Shown: in pieces, positions 19,375 through 24,664 of the stretch | How the letters are laid out: the number at the start of each line of letters is the position of its first letter | Position numbering within the stretch: position 1 is the stretch's first letter | Source: a virus | DNA: 24,664 nucleotides | IMG/VR virus record: IMGVR_UViG_3300022756_000010 | Span: 1 to 24,664 of that record | Reading direction: 5' to 3' (one strand) | Position numbers and translations under genes: made by a program | Notes under the pieces: generated by a model | Database searches by the model: none | What the model was told of the DNA's origin: nothing | Seen by the model: only the letters and a program-made list of their open reading frames with translations

Positions 19375-19821
19375 ATGGCGAAGCGGAAACCGGAAGTCGA
19401 GCGTAGCGAAATACATCGCAGGATGATGGCGGTCGTTCGGGAGCAGGGCCTCACCCAAGCCGACCTGGTACGCGGCACGAGCGCCACGAGCCCCACGGTG
19501 AGCGACTGGTTCAACAAGGGGGCCGTGCCCGACGCCGAGAAGCTGGGCCACTTCTGCCGGCTGACGCGGACGAACGCCCACTGGATGATCTTGGGGACGG
19601 GGCCGAAGACGGCGCCTGGCGAGGGGGAAACCGCCAGCGACTTGGCCTTCGCGCTCGGCGCCCGCGCCGTCCTCACCGAACTGAAGCGGCTGCTCGGCGG
19701 CCTCGAGGTCGCCTACTTCGGGAACCGGGCGACTACTTTAGACGCCGCAGCCCTGGCTGCGATGAAGGTGATCGAGCGAACAAGCGGGCCGTCTCACCGA
19801 ACGCGGCGTCAGGCACCGTAG
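19375..19821 (+). CDS. CI-like helix-turn-helix repressor
   Basis: This is the only confident plus-strand gene. ATG 19375 has GGAGG four bases upstream. A GTG immediately before is also possible. The 148-residue protein has an N-terminal HTH: HRRMMAVVREQGLTQADLV (about 14-32), then SPTVSDWFNKGAVPDAEKL and ...TNAHWMILGTGP, the usual CI/Cro-family ending. The C-terminal half (about 85-148) is helical and lacks a recognisable LexA/S24 peptidase Ser-Lys pair, so RecA-induced self-cleavage is not evident. It faces the leftward early operon and probably represses it. Confidence 0.88.
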   Translation: MAKRKPEVERSEIHRRMMAVVREQGLTQADLVRGTSATSPTVSDWFNKGAVPDAEKLGHFCRLTRTNAHWMILGTGPKTAPGEGETASDLAFALGARAVLTELKRLLGGLEVAYFGNRATTLDAAALAAMKVIERTSGPSHRTRRQAP

Positions 19822-20011
19822 CGTTGACCGCGACGTTCGTCGGCGTGAGCAGTCCCTCCACATCCTCCGCCCGCAGTCGCCGGTAGAGCTCATAGACCGT
19901 CCCCTGCGGGGTCGGCCGCGCGAGGATTCGGTCCCCCACCACGAACGGATCTAGGGCCCGCGTGACCTCAAACACGGCGACCGTCACTAGAGCCGGCAGT
20001 CGAAGGTTCAT
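19733..20011 (-). CDS. Hypothetical protein (92 aa) overlapping the repressor tail-to-tail
   Basis: ATG 20011 overlaps the preceding stop. The product has beta-like hydrophobic N-terminal sequence (LPALVTVAVFEVTRALDPFV), GDRILARPTPQGTVYELYR, then a helical end. The GDRI...GTVYELYRRL pattern reminds me of small phage proteins with an SH3-like fold. Its last 89 bases overlap the repressor gene on the other strand. Confidence 0.65.
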   Translation of the reverse strand: MNLRLPALVTVAVFEVTRALDPFVVGDRILARPTPQGTVYELYRRLRAEDVEGLLTPTNVAVNATVPDAAFGETARLFARSPSSQPGLRRLK

Positions 20012-20193
20012 CGCGCCTCCTTCTTGGCGTTGGCCCGCCAGCGTCGGGTGCGCTGCTTCCCACCAGGTTCCCGCTCCCACTGTCGTTTGCGATGCTCGGC
20101 GACGTATTTCCGACGCCGCCCGGTTCGTGGTTGTACGAGTAATCGCCCGCAGCCGCAGGCGCAACGAGAAGGATCAGACTCGGGTGACCGCAT
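20008..20193 (-). CDS. Small basic zinc-finger-like protein (61 aa)
   Basis: ATG 20193 lies after AGGGG and a clear promoter. The start holds CACGCGRLLV then GRRRKYVAEHRKRQW, a Cys-rich knuckle followed by a basic helix. This resembles small zinc-binding proteins with a ...C.CG...GR.RKYC..... motif. Likely DNA-binding; no role known. A longer upstream extension is unlikely. Confidence 0.65.
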   Translation of the reverse strand: MRSPESDPSRCACGCGRLLVQPRTGRRRKYVAEHRKRQWEREPGGKQRTRRWRANAKKEAR

Positions 20194-20219
20194 CGGTGCC
20201 CCTAGGGGGTGGGGTCGGT

Positions 20220-20248
20220 AGGATACGCGACGCCACGACGAAACACAA
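20220..20248 (-). promoter_or_regulatory. Promoter for the 20193-19733 pair
   Basis: TTGTGT (20243-20248) and TATCCT (20220-20225) on the minus strand are 17 bases apart. CACGACGAAA (plus strand, 20234-20243) falls in the spacer, in the opposite orientation to the copies at 6.4 and 8.7 kb. Confidence 0.55.
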
Positions 20249-20363
20249 GGCACCCGAAAAACCAAACAGCGCCCGCCGGTCACCCGGACGGACGCTGCTG
20301 GTGCGGTTACTCGAAGGCGTGAACCCCGATTGGCCGCTCGCACGACGAATCTAGGGAGCTTAT

Positions 20364-20383
20364 TTCCTCGTCGCAAGGAGGAA
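20364..20383 (-). terminator. Weak hairpin after the 20389 gene
   Basis: TTCCTC and GAGGAA form a 6-base stem with an 8-base loop just past the stop at 20389. There is no T-run. It may end the lysis/virion operon; the rest of 20249-20388 shows nothing else I can identify. Confidence 0.3.
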
Positions 20384-20388
20384 CAACG

Positions 20389-20901
20389 CTACTTGAGGAC
20401 GGCCACGATCCCAGCCCCCAGGGCGGCGCCCTTCACGAAGTAGCCCGCCTTGCAGAAGAATCGACAGGGTTTGGGCGGCGGCGGGTAGAACGTCAGCCGC
20501 GGCACGCTATCCACCACGAGCGACTTGATCGGGCCGAGCGTGTAGAACTGCACCTGCCATCCCCGCCGTGTGTAGCCCGAGTCTGCCGGCGTCACGGTGA
20601 ACCCCGCTACGAGCGTCGAGTCACCCACCTGCTCGCCCACCGCGACCGCCGTCACCCCATCCACGCGCGGCACCACGTACAGCGTCTCGGGCACGGTGAT
20701 CGTGATGCGCTCCGTCACGTTGACCTTGAGCGTGTCGTGCCGGATGCGTGTCACCCACGCGGTGTCGATGACGCGCACGGTGTCCCAGACCGTGCGAATC
20801 CGCGGGAGGCCGGGCGTGGTGATGTGTTTCGGGAACACGTTCCGCAACGTGAGCGCCGCGAAGAGCGCCAAGAGCACCCAGCCTACCGTCTTGAGCTTCA
20901 T
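20389..20901 (-). CDS. Membrane-anchored protein with beta-rich external part (170 aa)
   Basis: ATG 20901 overlaps the lipoprotein stop. Residues 4-20 (KTVGWVLLALFAALTL) form an N-terminal signal anchor. The outside part is strand-rich with Asp/Thr-rich repeats (DTVRVIDTAWVTRIRHDTL, ITITVPETLYVV). A Cys pair and Gly-rich hydrophobic tail (CRFFCKAGYFVKGAALGAG) end the protein. The order lipoprotein then anchored protein recalls spanin pairs, but the outside part is not coiled coil. Function unknown. Confidence 0.7.
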   Translation of the reverse strand: MKLKTVGWVLLALFAALTLRNVFPKHITTPGLPRIRTVWDTVRVIDTAWVTRIRHDTLKVNVTERITITVPETLYVVPRVDGVTAVAVGEQVGDSTLVAGFTVTPADSGYTRRGWQVQFYTLGPIKSLVVDSVPRLTFYPPPPKPCRFFCKAGYFVKGAALGAGIVAVLK

Positions 20902-21086
20902 GGCGCTACGCGCTTCAGGTAGAGGATGGGCCCACTCGCCGCCGTCAGCTCCCAGCCTTGCGCGCCCAACGAGTCGAGCGCCCGGCTCATCTGCGCGGGG
21001 GACGGCGAGTAGAGCACCCGATACTCCCACGCACACGGGCGCGGCTGGCACGCCGCGAGCAGCACCAGCACCGCCAGCCGCTTCAT
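20898..21086 (-). CDS. Small lipoprotein, DUF4177-like (62 aa)
   Basis: ATG 21086 overlaps the Fn3 protein stop. MKRLAVLVLLAACQP is a lipoprotein signal with LLAAC as lipobox (Cys13). The mature part, WEYRVLYSPSPAQMSRALDS then LGAQGWELTAASG and ILYLKR, matches the short DUF4177 fold (YKV..., LG..GWELV...). It is probably envelope-attached. An outer-membrane spanin is an alternative given its size and neighbour. Confidence 0.75.
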   Translation of the reverse strand: MKRLAVLVLLAACQPRPCAWEYRVLYSPSPAQMSRALDSLGAQGWELTAASGPILYLKRVAP

Positions 21087-21790
21087 GGCGCCTTCACGAT
21101 CAGGAGGTAGCCGAACGCCGTGAGCGCCCCGGTCGAGTCGTAGAACGACACGACGCGGTCGCCGGCGGGGAACTTGCCGCGCAGCGGGTAGCGGCGCGGG
21201 CCGAAGTCGTAGGGCAGGCTCGCCTCGGCCACCGCGAGGGTGTCGACGAACATCCGGGGCCGCAGCACGAGCATCGGCCCGACGCGTTGCGCGGTGGTCA
21301 CGGTGACGACGTTCGAGGGCGCGCTGATGTTGGTGGCCGTCCCGAGAGTGCCCGTGTAGGCGACGACCTGGAACGAATACGCGAGGTTCGGGCCGAGCCC
21401 ACTGAGGACACAGGAGCGCACCCGACCGCCGGCCGCGGTGGAGCCGTAGACGGGAGCGCCGCAGCCGCCGGTGAGGACATCCGGGCGCGAGGCCCAATCA
21501 TAGGTCGCGGCTTGGCCGAAGCGCACCACGTAGCGCGCCGTCCCGCTCGTGCTCGAGGACACTTCCGTCCAGGTCAGCACCACGGCGCTGTCCGTCACCG
21601 CCGACGCCCGCAGGTCGCCGACCTTAGCCGGGAGGAGTGCTGACGGGGGCGGTTTAGGCGTTGGCGGGCCACCGAAGGGTGCCGTTGCCGCCATGCCACC
21701 GTTGCCCGGGGACGCAAAGGCCCCGCCCGCCAGCGCCACCATCACGTAGTACAGCGCCAAGGTCCGCGGGCGCAGGATGTCTCTCAGCAT
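21083..21790 (-). CDS. Secreted fibronectin type III protein (235 aa)
   Basis: ATG 21790 overlaps the preceding gene by 7 bases. Residues 1-26 have a charged start and a hydrophobic core ending AFAS, a likely signal sequence. A Pro-rich linker follows (about 39-53), then an Fn3 domain (about 54-167) starting KVGDLRASAVTDSAVVLTW and ending PSNVVTVTT. A C-terminal beta domain (about 175-235) includes GDRVVSFYDSTGALTAFGYL. Fn3 modules often mediate surface adhesion in phage proteins. It may be a virion decoration or a product acting on the host surface. Confidence 0.75.
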   Translation of the reverse strand: MLRDILRPRTLALYYVMVALAGGAFASPGNGGMAATAPFGGPPTPKPPPSALLPAKVGDLRASAVTDSAVVLTWTEVSSSTSGTARYVVRFGQAATYDWASRPDVLTGGCGAPVYGSTAAGGRVRSCVLSGLGPNLAYSFQVVAYTGTLGTATNISAPSNVVTVTTAQRVGPMLVLRPRMFVDTLAVAEASLPYDFGPRRYPLRGKFPAGDRVVSFYDSTGALTAFGYLLIVKAP

Positions 21791-22026
21791 TTTGGGGGTC
21801 TCCGTAAGAAGGTGGCGATCGTCATCCGCAGCGCCTCGGCATCAATGTCGGGGCCGCGGCGCTCTGCCTCATGCACCTGGCGCACCAACTCCACGATCTG
21901 CGGGTCCGACAGGTTCAGCACGAAGCGACTCGCCTTGTTCCAACTGCCCGTCTCCCGGGGCGCGCGGCGACGCCCGCCGACGGAGACCGGCTTCGCCTGA
22001 ATGGCCGACGACCAAGTGCTCTTCAC
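21784..22026 (-). CDS. Hypothetical protein (80 aa)
   Basis: GTG 22026 overlaps the preceding stop. The N-terminus is basic (VGGRRRAPRETGSWNKA) and the C-terminal half helical (LSDPQIVELVRQVHEAERRG, AEALRMTIATFL). It looks like a small RNA- or DNA-binding or structural helper protein. No family recognised. Confidence 0.6.
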   Translation of the reverse strand: MKSTWSSAIQAKPVSVGGRRRAPRETGSWNKASRFVLNLSDPQIVELVRQVHEAERRGPDIDAEALRMTIATFLRRPPKC

Positions 22027-22517
22027 GGCTGCGCCCCGTTCGACGGCCCCAGGTCCCCAATCCAGATGACCTCGAGCGTCGCTTGGTCGACCGGCGCCAT
22101 CACCTCCATCAACTGCCGGAACGCTTCGCGGCTCGCGACGACGGCTTCCTTCAAGACGTTCACCTCGCCCGTATCCTCGTCCCGCGCGACGCGGAGCTTG
22201 CCGCGCCGCAGGCCCACCCCGATGCACCCCTCGACATCTTCCTCGGTGCAGGCAGGGTGCAACAGGCACCGCGACCGGCCTGGCACGCCGATGATCTCGA
22301 ACGTCTCATAGCCGTGCTTGTAGAAGATCGTGCGCTGGAGGGTGTAAATCCCCGAGGGGATGCAGGAGATGCTCGGCGCGTTGTCGCGCCAGTCGTCCTC
22401 GACCGTATGCAGATGGAGCGGTGCTGGCGGTGTAACGTCAAACTCGTCGGGCAGCACGTGCAGCTCCCCGAACACGCCGGCGGGGATCCGCTCCTTCCGC
22501 AGCACTTGCAGTCTCAT
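22023..22517 (-). CDS. DUF5675-type phage protein (164 aa)
   Basis: ATG 22517 overlaps the holin-like gene stop. Signature pieces are TVEDDWRDN (39-46), SCIPSGIY (51-58), VPGRS (78-82), a His at 87 and GCIGVG (97-102). These match DUF5675, a phage family often placed beside lysis genes. Residues 126-150 form a helix. A cell-wall-related enzymatic role has been suggested for such genes by position only; no catalytic residues are established. Confidence 0.8.
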   Translation of the reverse strand: MRLQVLRKERIPAGVFGELHVLPDEFDVTPPAPLHLHTVEDDWRDNAPSISCIPSGIYTLQRTIFYKHGYETFEIIGVPGRSRCLLHPACTEEDVEGCIGVGLRRGKLRVARDEDTGEVNVLKEAVVASREAFRQLMEVMAPVDQATLEVIWIGDLGPSNGAQP

Positions 22518-22756
22518 GCCTGCGGCCCCGCCGGCGGCGTCCCGCTGCCGCCGCGCCAGAGTCGCAGCGCGTCGACGATGAACGTCGGCGAGATGAGCCC
22601 GGCCCCGATCCCGAGCAACGCGTACTTCACAACGTCGCTCGGCTGGCGCTCCGCCGGCACGAGCAGCACCAGCGCACCGAAGATCACGAGGAGCAGGAAC
22701 CCCGCGGCGGTAGTGGGCAGTTTCCAGCGATCCGAACTGCGCGTGAACGTGGTCAC
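22514..22756 (-). CDS. Holin-like two-helix membrane protein (80 aa)
   Basis: GTG 22756 follows GGGAGG. There are two hydrophobic segments (about 16-33 and 43-62) joined by a short loop (PAERQPSD), with a basic end (ALRLWRGG). Size and topology fit a class II holin, and it lies between the DUF5675 gene and a coiled-coil membrane protein. Confidence 0.65.
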   Translation of the reverse strand: MTTFTRSSDRWKLPTTAAGFLLLVIFGALVLLVPAERQPSDVVKYALLGIGAGLISPTFIVDALRLWRGGSGTPPAGPQA

Positions 22757-22779
22757 TTCGCCCTCCCTTGAGAACGTTT

Positions 22780-23211
22780 TTACAGCTTCGAGAGCAGTGC
22801 CACGAGGCCCAGCACCACCGTCACCACCAGCCCGATGAGCCACCGCTGCGTCGTGCGCGCTAACAGCATCGCCGCGTCGCCGCCAGATTCCTGGCTGCGC
22901 GATTCCCGCAGGTCGGCGATCTTTTCCTCGAGCACGTGCACCCGCCGATCCAGCTCGTCGCGCGTCGGCATCCGTCCCACCAAGTCCTTCACGGTATCGC
23001 GCCACTCGTTCGCGCCCAACTTGTATTCCTTGTTGGCGAGCTCGACCTTCTCGTTCGCGCGATCCACCGCCGTGATGGCGGCCTTGACCGCCTCCTTGTT
23101 GGCGTGGTCGCGCTCGTCGTAGCGGCGGTCCCGCTCGGCCATCAGCTCGCGGAAGGCTCTGAACTCCGCCGCCAGGGTGTGCAGCGTCACGGTCTCGCAA
23201 TCGTCGCTCAT
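22780..23211 (-). CDS. Coiled-coil protein with C-terminal membrane anchor (143 aa)
   Basis: ATG 23211 overlaps the LPD38 protein stop. A long charged helix (about 10-105, including LMAERDRRYDERDHANKEA) is likely coiled coil. Residues 122-141 are a membrane segment (TQRWLIGLVVTVVLGLVALL). This layout resembles XhlA-like or other lysis-associated phage membrane proteins. It stands next to a holin-like gene. Confidence 0.7.
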   Translation of the reverse strand: MSDDCETVTLHTLAAEFRAFRELMAERDRRYDERDHANKEAVKAAITAVDRANEKVELANKEYKLGANEWRDTVKDLVGRMPTRDELDRRVHVLEEKIADLRESRSQESGGDAAMLLARTTQRWLIGLVVTVVLGLVALLSKL

Positions 23212-24664
23212 GGAGCCACCGTCGCCGGTGTCTTCCGCTGAATCGCCTCGCGCGCCACCTGCTGCATCTCCCGCCCCAGCCGATCGACTTCCTGGCGCCG
23301 GGCGTCGGGGGTGAGTGACTCGTCACGGGATACTTCGGCGATCTCGTGGCGCAGGCTGGCGAGCTCGTCGGCGTAGCCCTTGAAGTCGTCGTAGCGATCG
23401 AGGAGGTCGGCGTTCTTGTCCTCGAACGTGTCAAGCTCGTCGAGACGGTCCTCGCGGTTCAGGAGGTCGCGGGTGCTCTTCGCTTCCTGCGCCTGACTCC
23501 ACGCAGAGTAGAACCGCTCGACGTCCTCGGAGCCGCGGCCCGCCGGCTTCGACACGAAGCCCCGTACACCCGGGATGTCGGCCGCCGTCTTCGAGGGCCG
23601 TGGCTCGTTGGGGAGGAGACCGACCTGCTGGCCCCCGACGTCCCCCAGGTCGACCGCCATGCGGCCGAGACCGCCAGTCCAGCCGAACATTAGGTTGTCG
23701 ATCTTCTGCGGCGACTGGCCGAGCATCCGGCCCAGGCCCTTCGCTACCTCGGACGTCCCCTCAGTGAATTGGTACTGTGGCTGCACGTCTTCGAGGGTGC
23801 GCGACACGATCGGCTGGCGACGAAACATGGACCAGTTGGCGAAGTTCTCGATGAGCGGCACCAGCGTCGTCGGGATCGGCACGAGGCTCGACACGTCGCT
23901 GCCCACCGTCTGGGTGAGCGCCTGCTCCAGGCCCTTCGGGTCGTGCGTATGCGCCCACTCGAGGATGTGCTCGGGGATGGTGCCGAAGATGATCCCCAGC
24001 TCGAACGGCTTCGGGATCTTGTAGTAGGTCCCCCGGAGCTTCACGTGCCAGAAGAGGTCCCGCTCCCACTGTGGCTTCGCCCAATACTCCGGGTCGTCCT
24101 TGTTCGCGTAGAAGAGCAGCGTCGAGGGCAGCGTGATCGCCACTCCCGCGCGGGCCGTGGTCCGCACCGGGTGGTCGCGCATCGAGCGCGCGAGCCGGTA
24201 GTAGCCCTGCAGCCGTGCGTTCCAGAACGCGGTCATCATCCGAATCGCCTCGGTCTTCGCCCCATGCCGGGCGAAGTCGACCGACACCTCACGCGAGCTG
24301 GCCGCCGCCTTCTCGAGGCCGGCCCGGCTCGTGCCCTCCCTCTCCACGCCGCGCGCGAACTCGCCGATGCGCGTCGCGTCCTCGGTCGCGGCCGAGAGCA
24401 GCTTCAGGAGCTCGATCGGGCTCTTGATGACGTCCTTCAGGATCTCTCCGGCACCGGGCGGAGCCCCCAGAACGTCGCGCACGCTCTTGCGGAGGCTGTC
24501 GCGGTCGAGCTCGAGCAACGCCGCCCGCTCCCCGCCCGCGGCCTTCCACTTCCAGAACAGGTCGTCGCGCTTCAGCATGTGGAACAGGCCGCGGCCCCAA
24601 TCGAAGCCCGGCTTGAAGCCGTACTCCGACTGCACGAACGCGGCGAGCTGGTCGCGGATCGGGT
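23208..24664 (-). CDS. C-terminal part of a large phage protein with LPD38-like domain
   Basis: The frame is open through the right edge, so at least 485 residues are a C-terminal fragment; a GTG at 24635 is only internal. Segments MMTAFWNARLQGYYRLARS, TLPSTLLFYANKDDPEYW and LFWHVKLRGTYYKIPKPFEL then GIIFGTIPEHILEW are typical of LPD38, a domain found in large polyvalent phage proteins. The last 130 residues are charged and coiled-coil-like (RLDELDTFEDKNADLLDRYD, HEIAEVSRDESLTPDARRQE). Such proteins are packaged or injected with DNA. Its position before lysis-like genes agrees with a late structural role. Confidence 0.8.
   Translation of the reverse strand, partial: PIRDQLAAFVQSEYGFKPGFDWGRGLFHMLKRDDLFWKWKAAGGERAALLELDRDSLRKSVRDVLGAPPGAGEILKDVIKSPIELLKLLSAATEDATRIGEFARGVEREGTSRAGLEKAAASSREVSVDFARHGAKTEAIRMMTAFWNARLQGYYRLARSMRDHPVRTTARAGVAITLPSTLLFYANKDDPEYWAKPQWERDLFWHVKLRGTYYKIPKPFELGIIFGTIPEHILEWAHTHDPKGLEQALTQTVGSDVSSLVPIPTTLVPLIENFANWSMFRRQPIVSRTLEDVQPQYQFTEGTSEVAKGLGRMLGQSPQKIDNLMFGWTGGLGRMAVDLGDVGGQQVGLLPNEPRPSKTAADIPGVRGFVSKPAGRGSEDVERFYSAWSQAQEAKSTRDLLNREDRLDELDTFEDKNADLLDRYDDFKGYADELASLRHEIAEVSRDESLTPDARRQEVDRLGREMQQVAREAIQRKTPATVAP

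Noticed and set aside
20389-21051. Longer start for the 20389 membrane protein
   Set aside because: The extra N-terminal part overlaps the lipoprotein gene; ATG 20901 gives an ATGA overlap and a proper signal anchor.
22514-23434. 306-residue minus-strand frame covering the holin-like gene
   Set aside because: Only the last 80 residues are protein-like; the rest is an Arg-rich shadow of the coiled-coil and LPD38 genes.

Overview
The window is about 24.7 kb of GC-rich DNA from a temperate, double-stranded DNA tailed bacteriophage (or an equivalent prophage). It holds a terminase large subunit, a tyrosine integrase, a tRNA-derived attachment sequence, a CI-like repressor, a YqaJ/RecT recombination pair, a primosomal-type replication protein and a large virion or injected protein with an LPD38-like domain. 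Nearly every gene is on the minus strand; only the repressor is on the plus strand. Genes are packed tightly, most joined by 4-base ATGA or GTGA stop/start overlaps, and GTG starts are common. The host cannot be named from the sequence. It is a bacterium with high GC, and it probably has a tRNA-Gln (anticodon CTG) serving as attB.

Layout, read right to left in the direction of transcription. 24664-20389: end of the LPD38-type protein, a coiled-coil membrane protein, a two-helix holin-like protein, a DUF5675-type protein, an 80-residue protein, a secreted Fn3 protein, a small lipoprotein and a membrane-anchored protein. 20193-19733: two small genes with their own promoter. 19375-19821: CI-like repressor on the plus strand, back to back with the leftward early promoter at 19318-19347. 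19268-15601: ribbon-helix-helix protein, YqaJ exonuclease, RecT annealing protein, two small genes and the integrase. 15604-13056: ten small accessory genes, four of them starting beside copies of a short repeat. 13079-13128: candidate attP. 12934-12404: a protein joining an integrase-like N-terminal domain to a GIY-YIG-type (T5orf172) domain. 12407-8705: small proteins, an HNH nuclease, the replication protein with tandem repeats inside its gene (candidate origin), and a VRR-NUC nuclease. 8619-6505 and 6366-5307: two accessory operons with closely related promoters, ending in strong hairpins. 5060-4722: a terminase-small-subunit-like protein. 4721-4366: an intergenic region with a near-perfect chromosomal-type parS site. 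4365-1: small genes leading into the terminase and the start of the structural module, which runs off the left edge.

The genes suggest this working model. The repressor, and possibly the RHH protein, act at GGTTGACCTA-type sites over the start points of the leftward promoters. YqaJ and RecT handle recombination, the wHTH protein directs replication from an intragenic origin, and the integrase acts at the tRNA-derived att site. The most unusual points are the integrase-domain/GIY-YIG fusion beside attP, the parS-like palindrome without a visible ParA or ParB, an integrase lacking two canonical catalytic residues, and several families of short repeats tied to promoters and gene starts.
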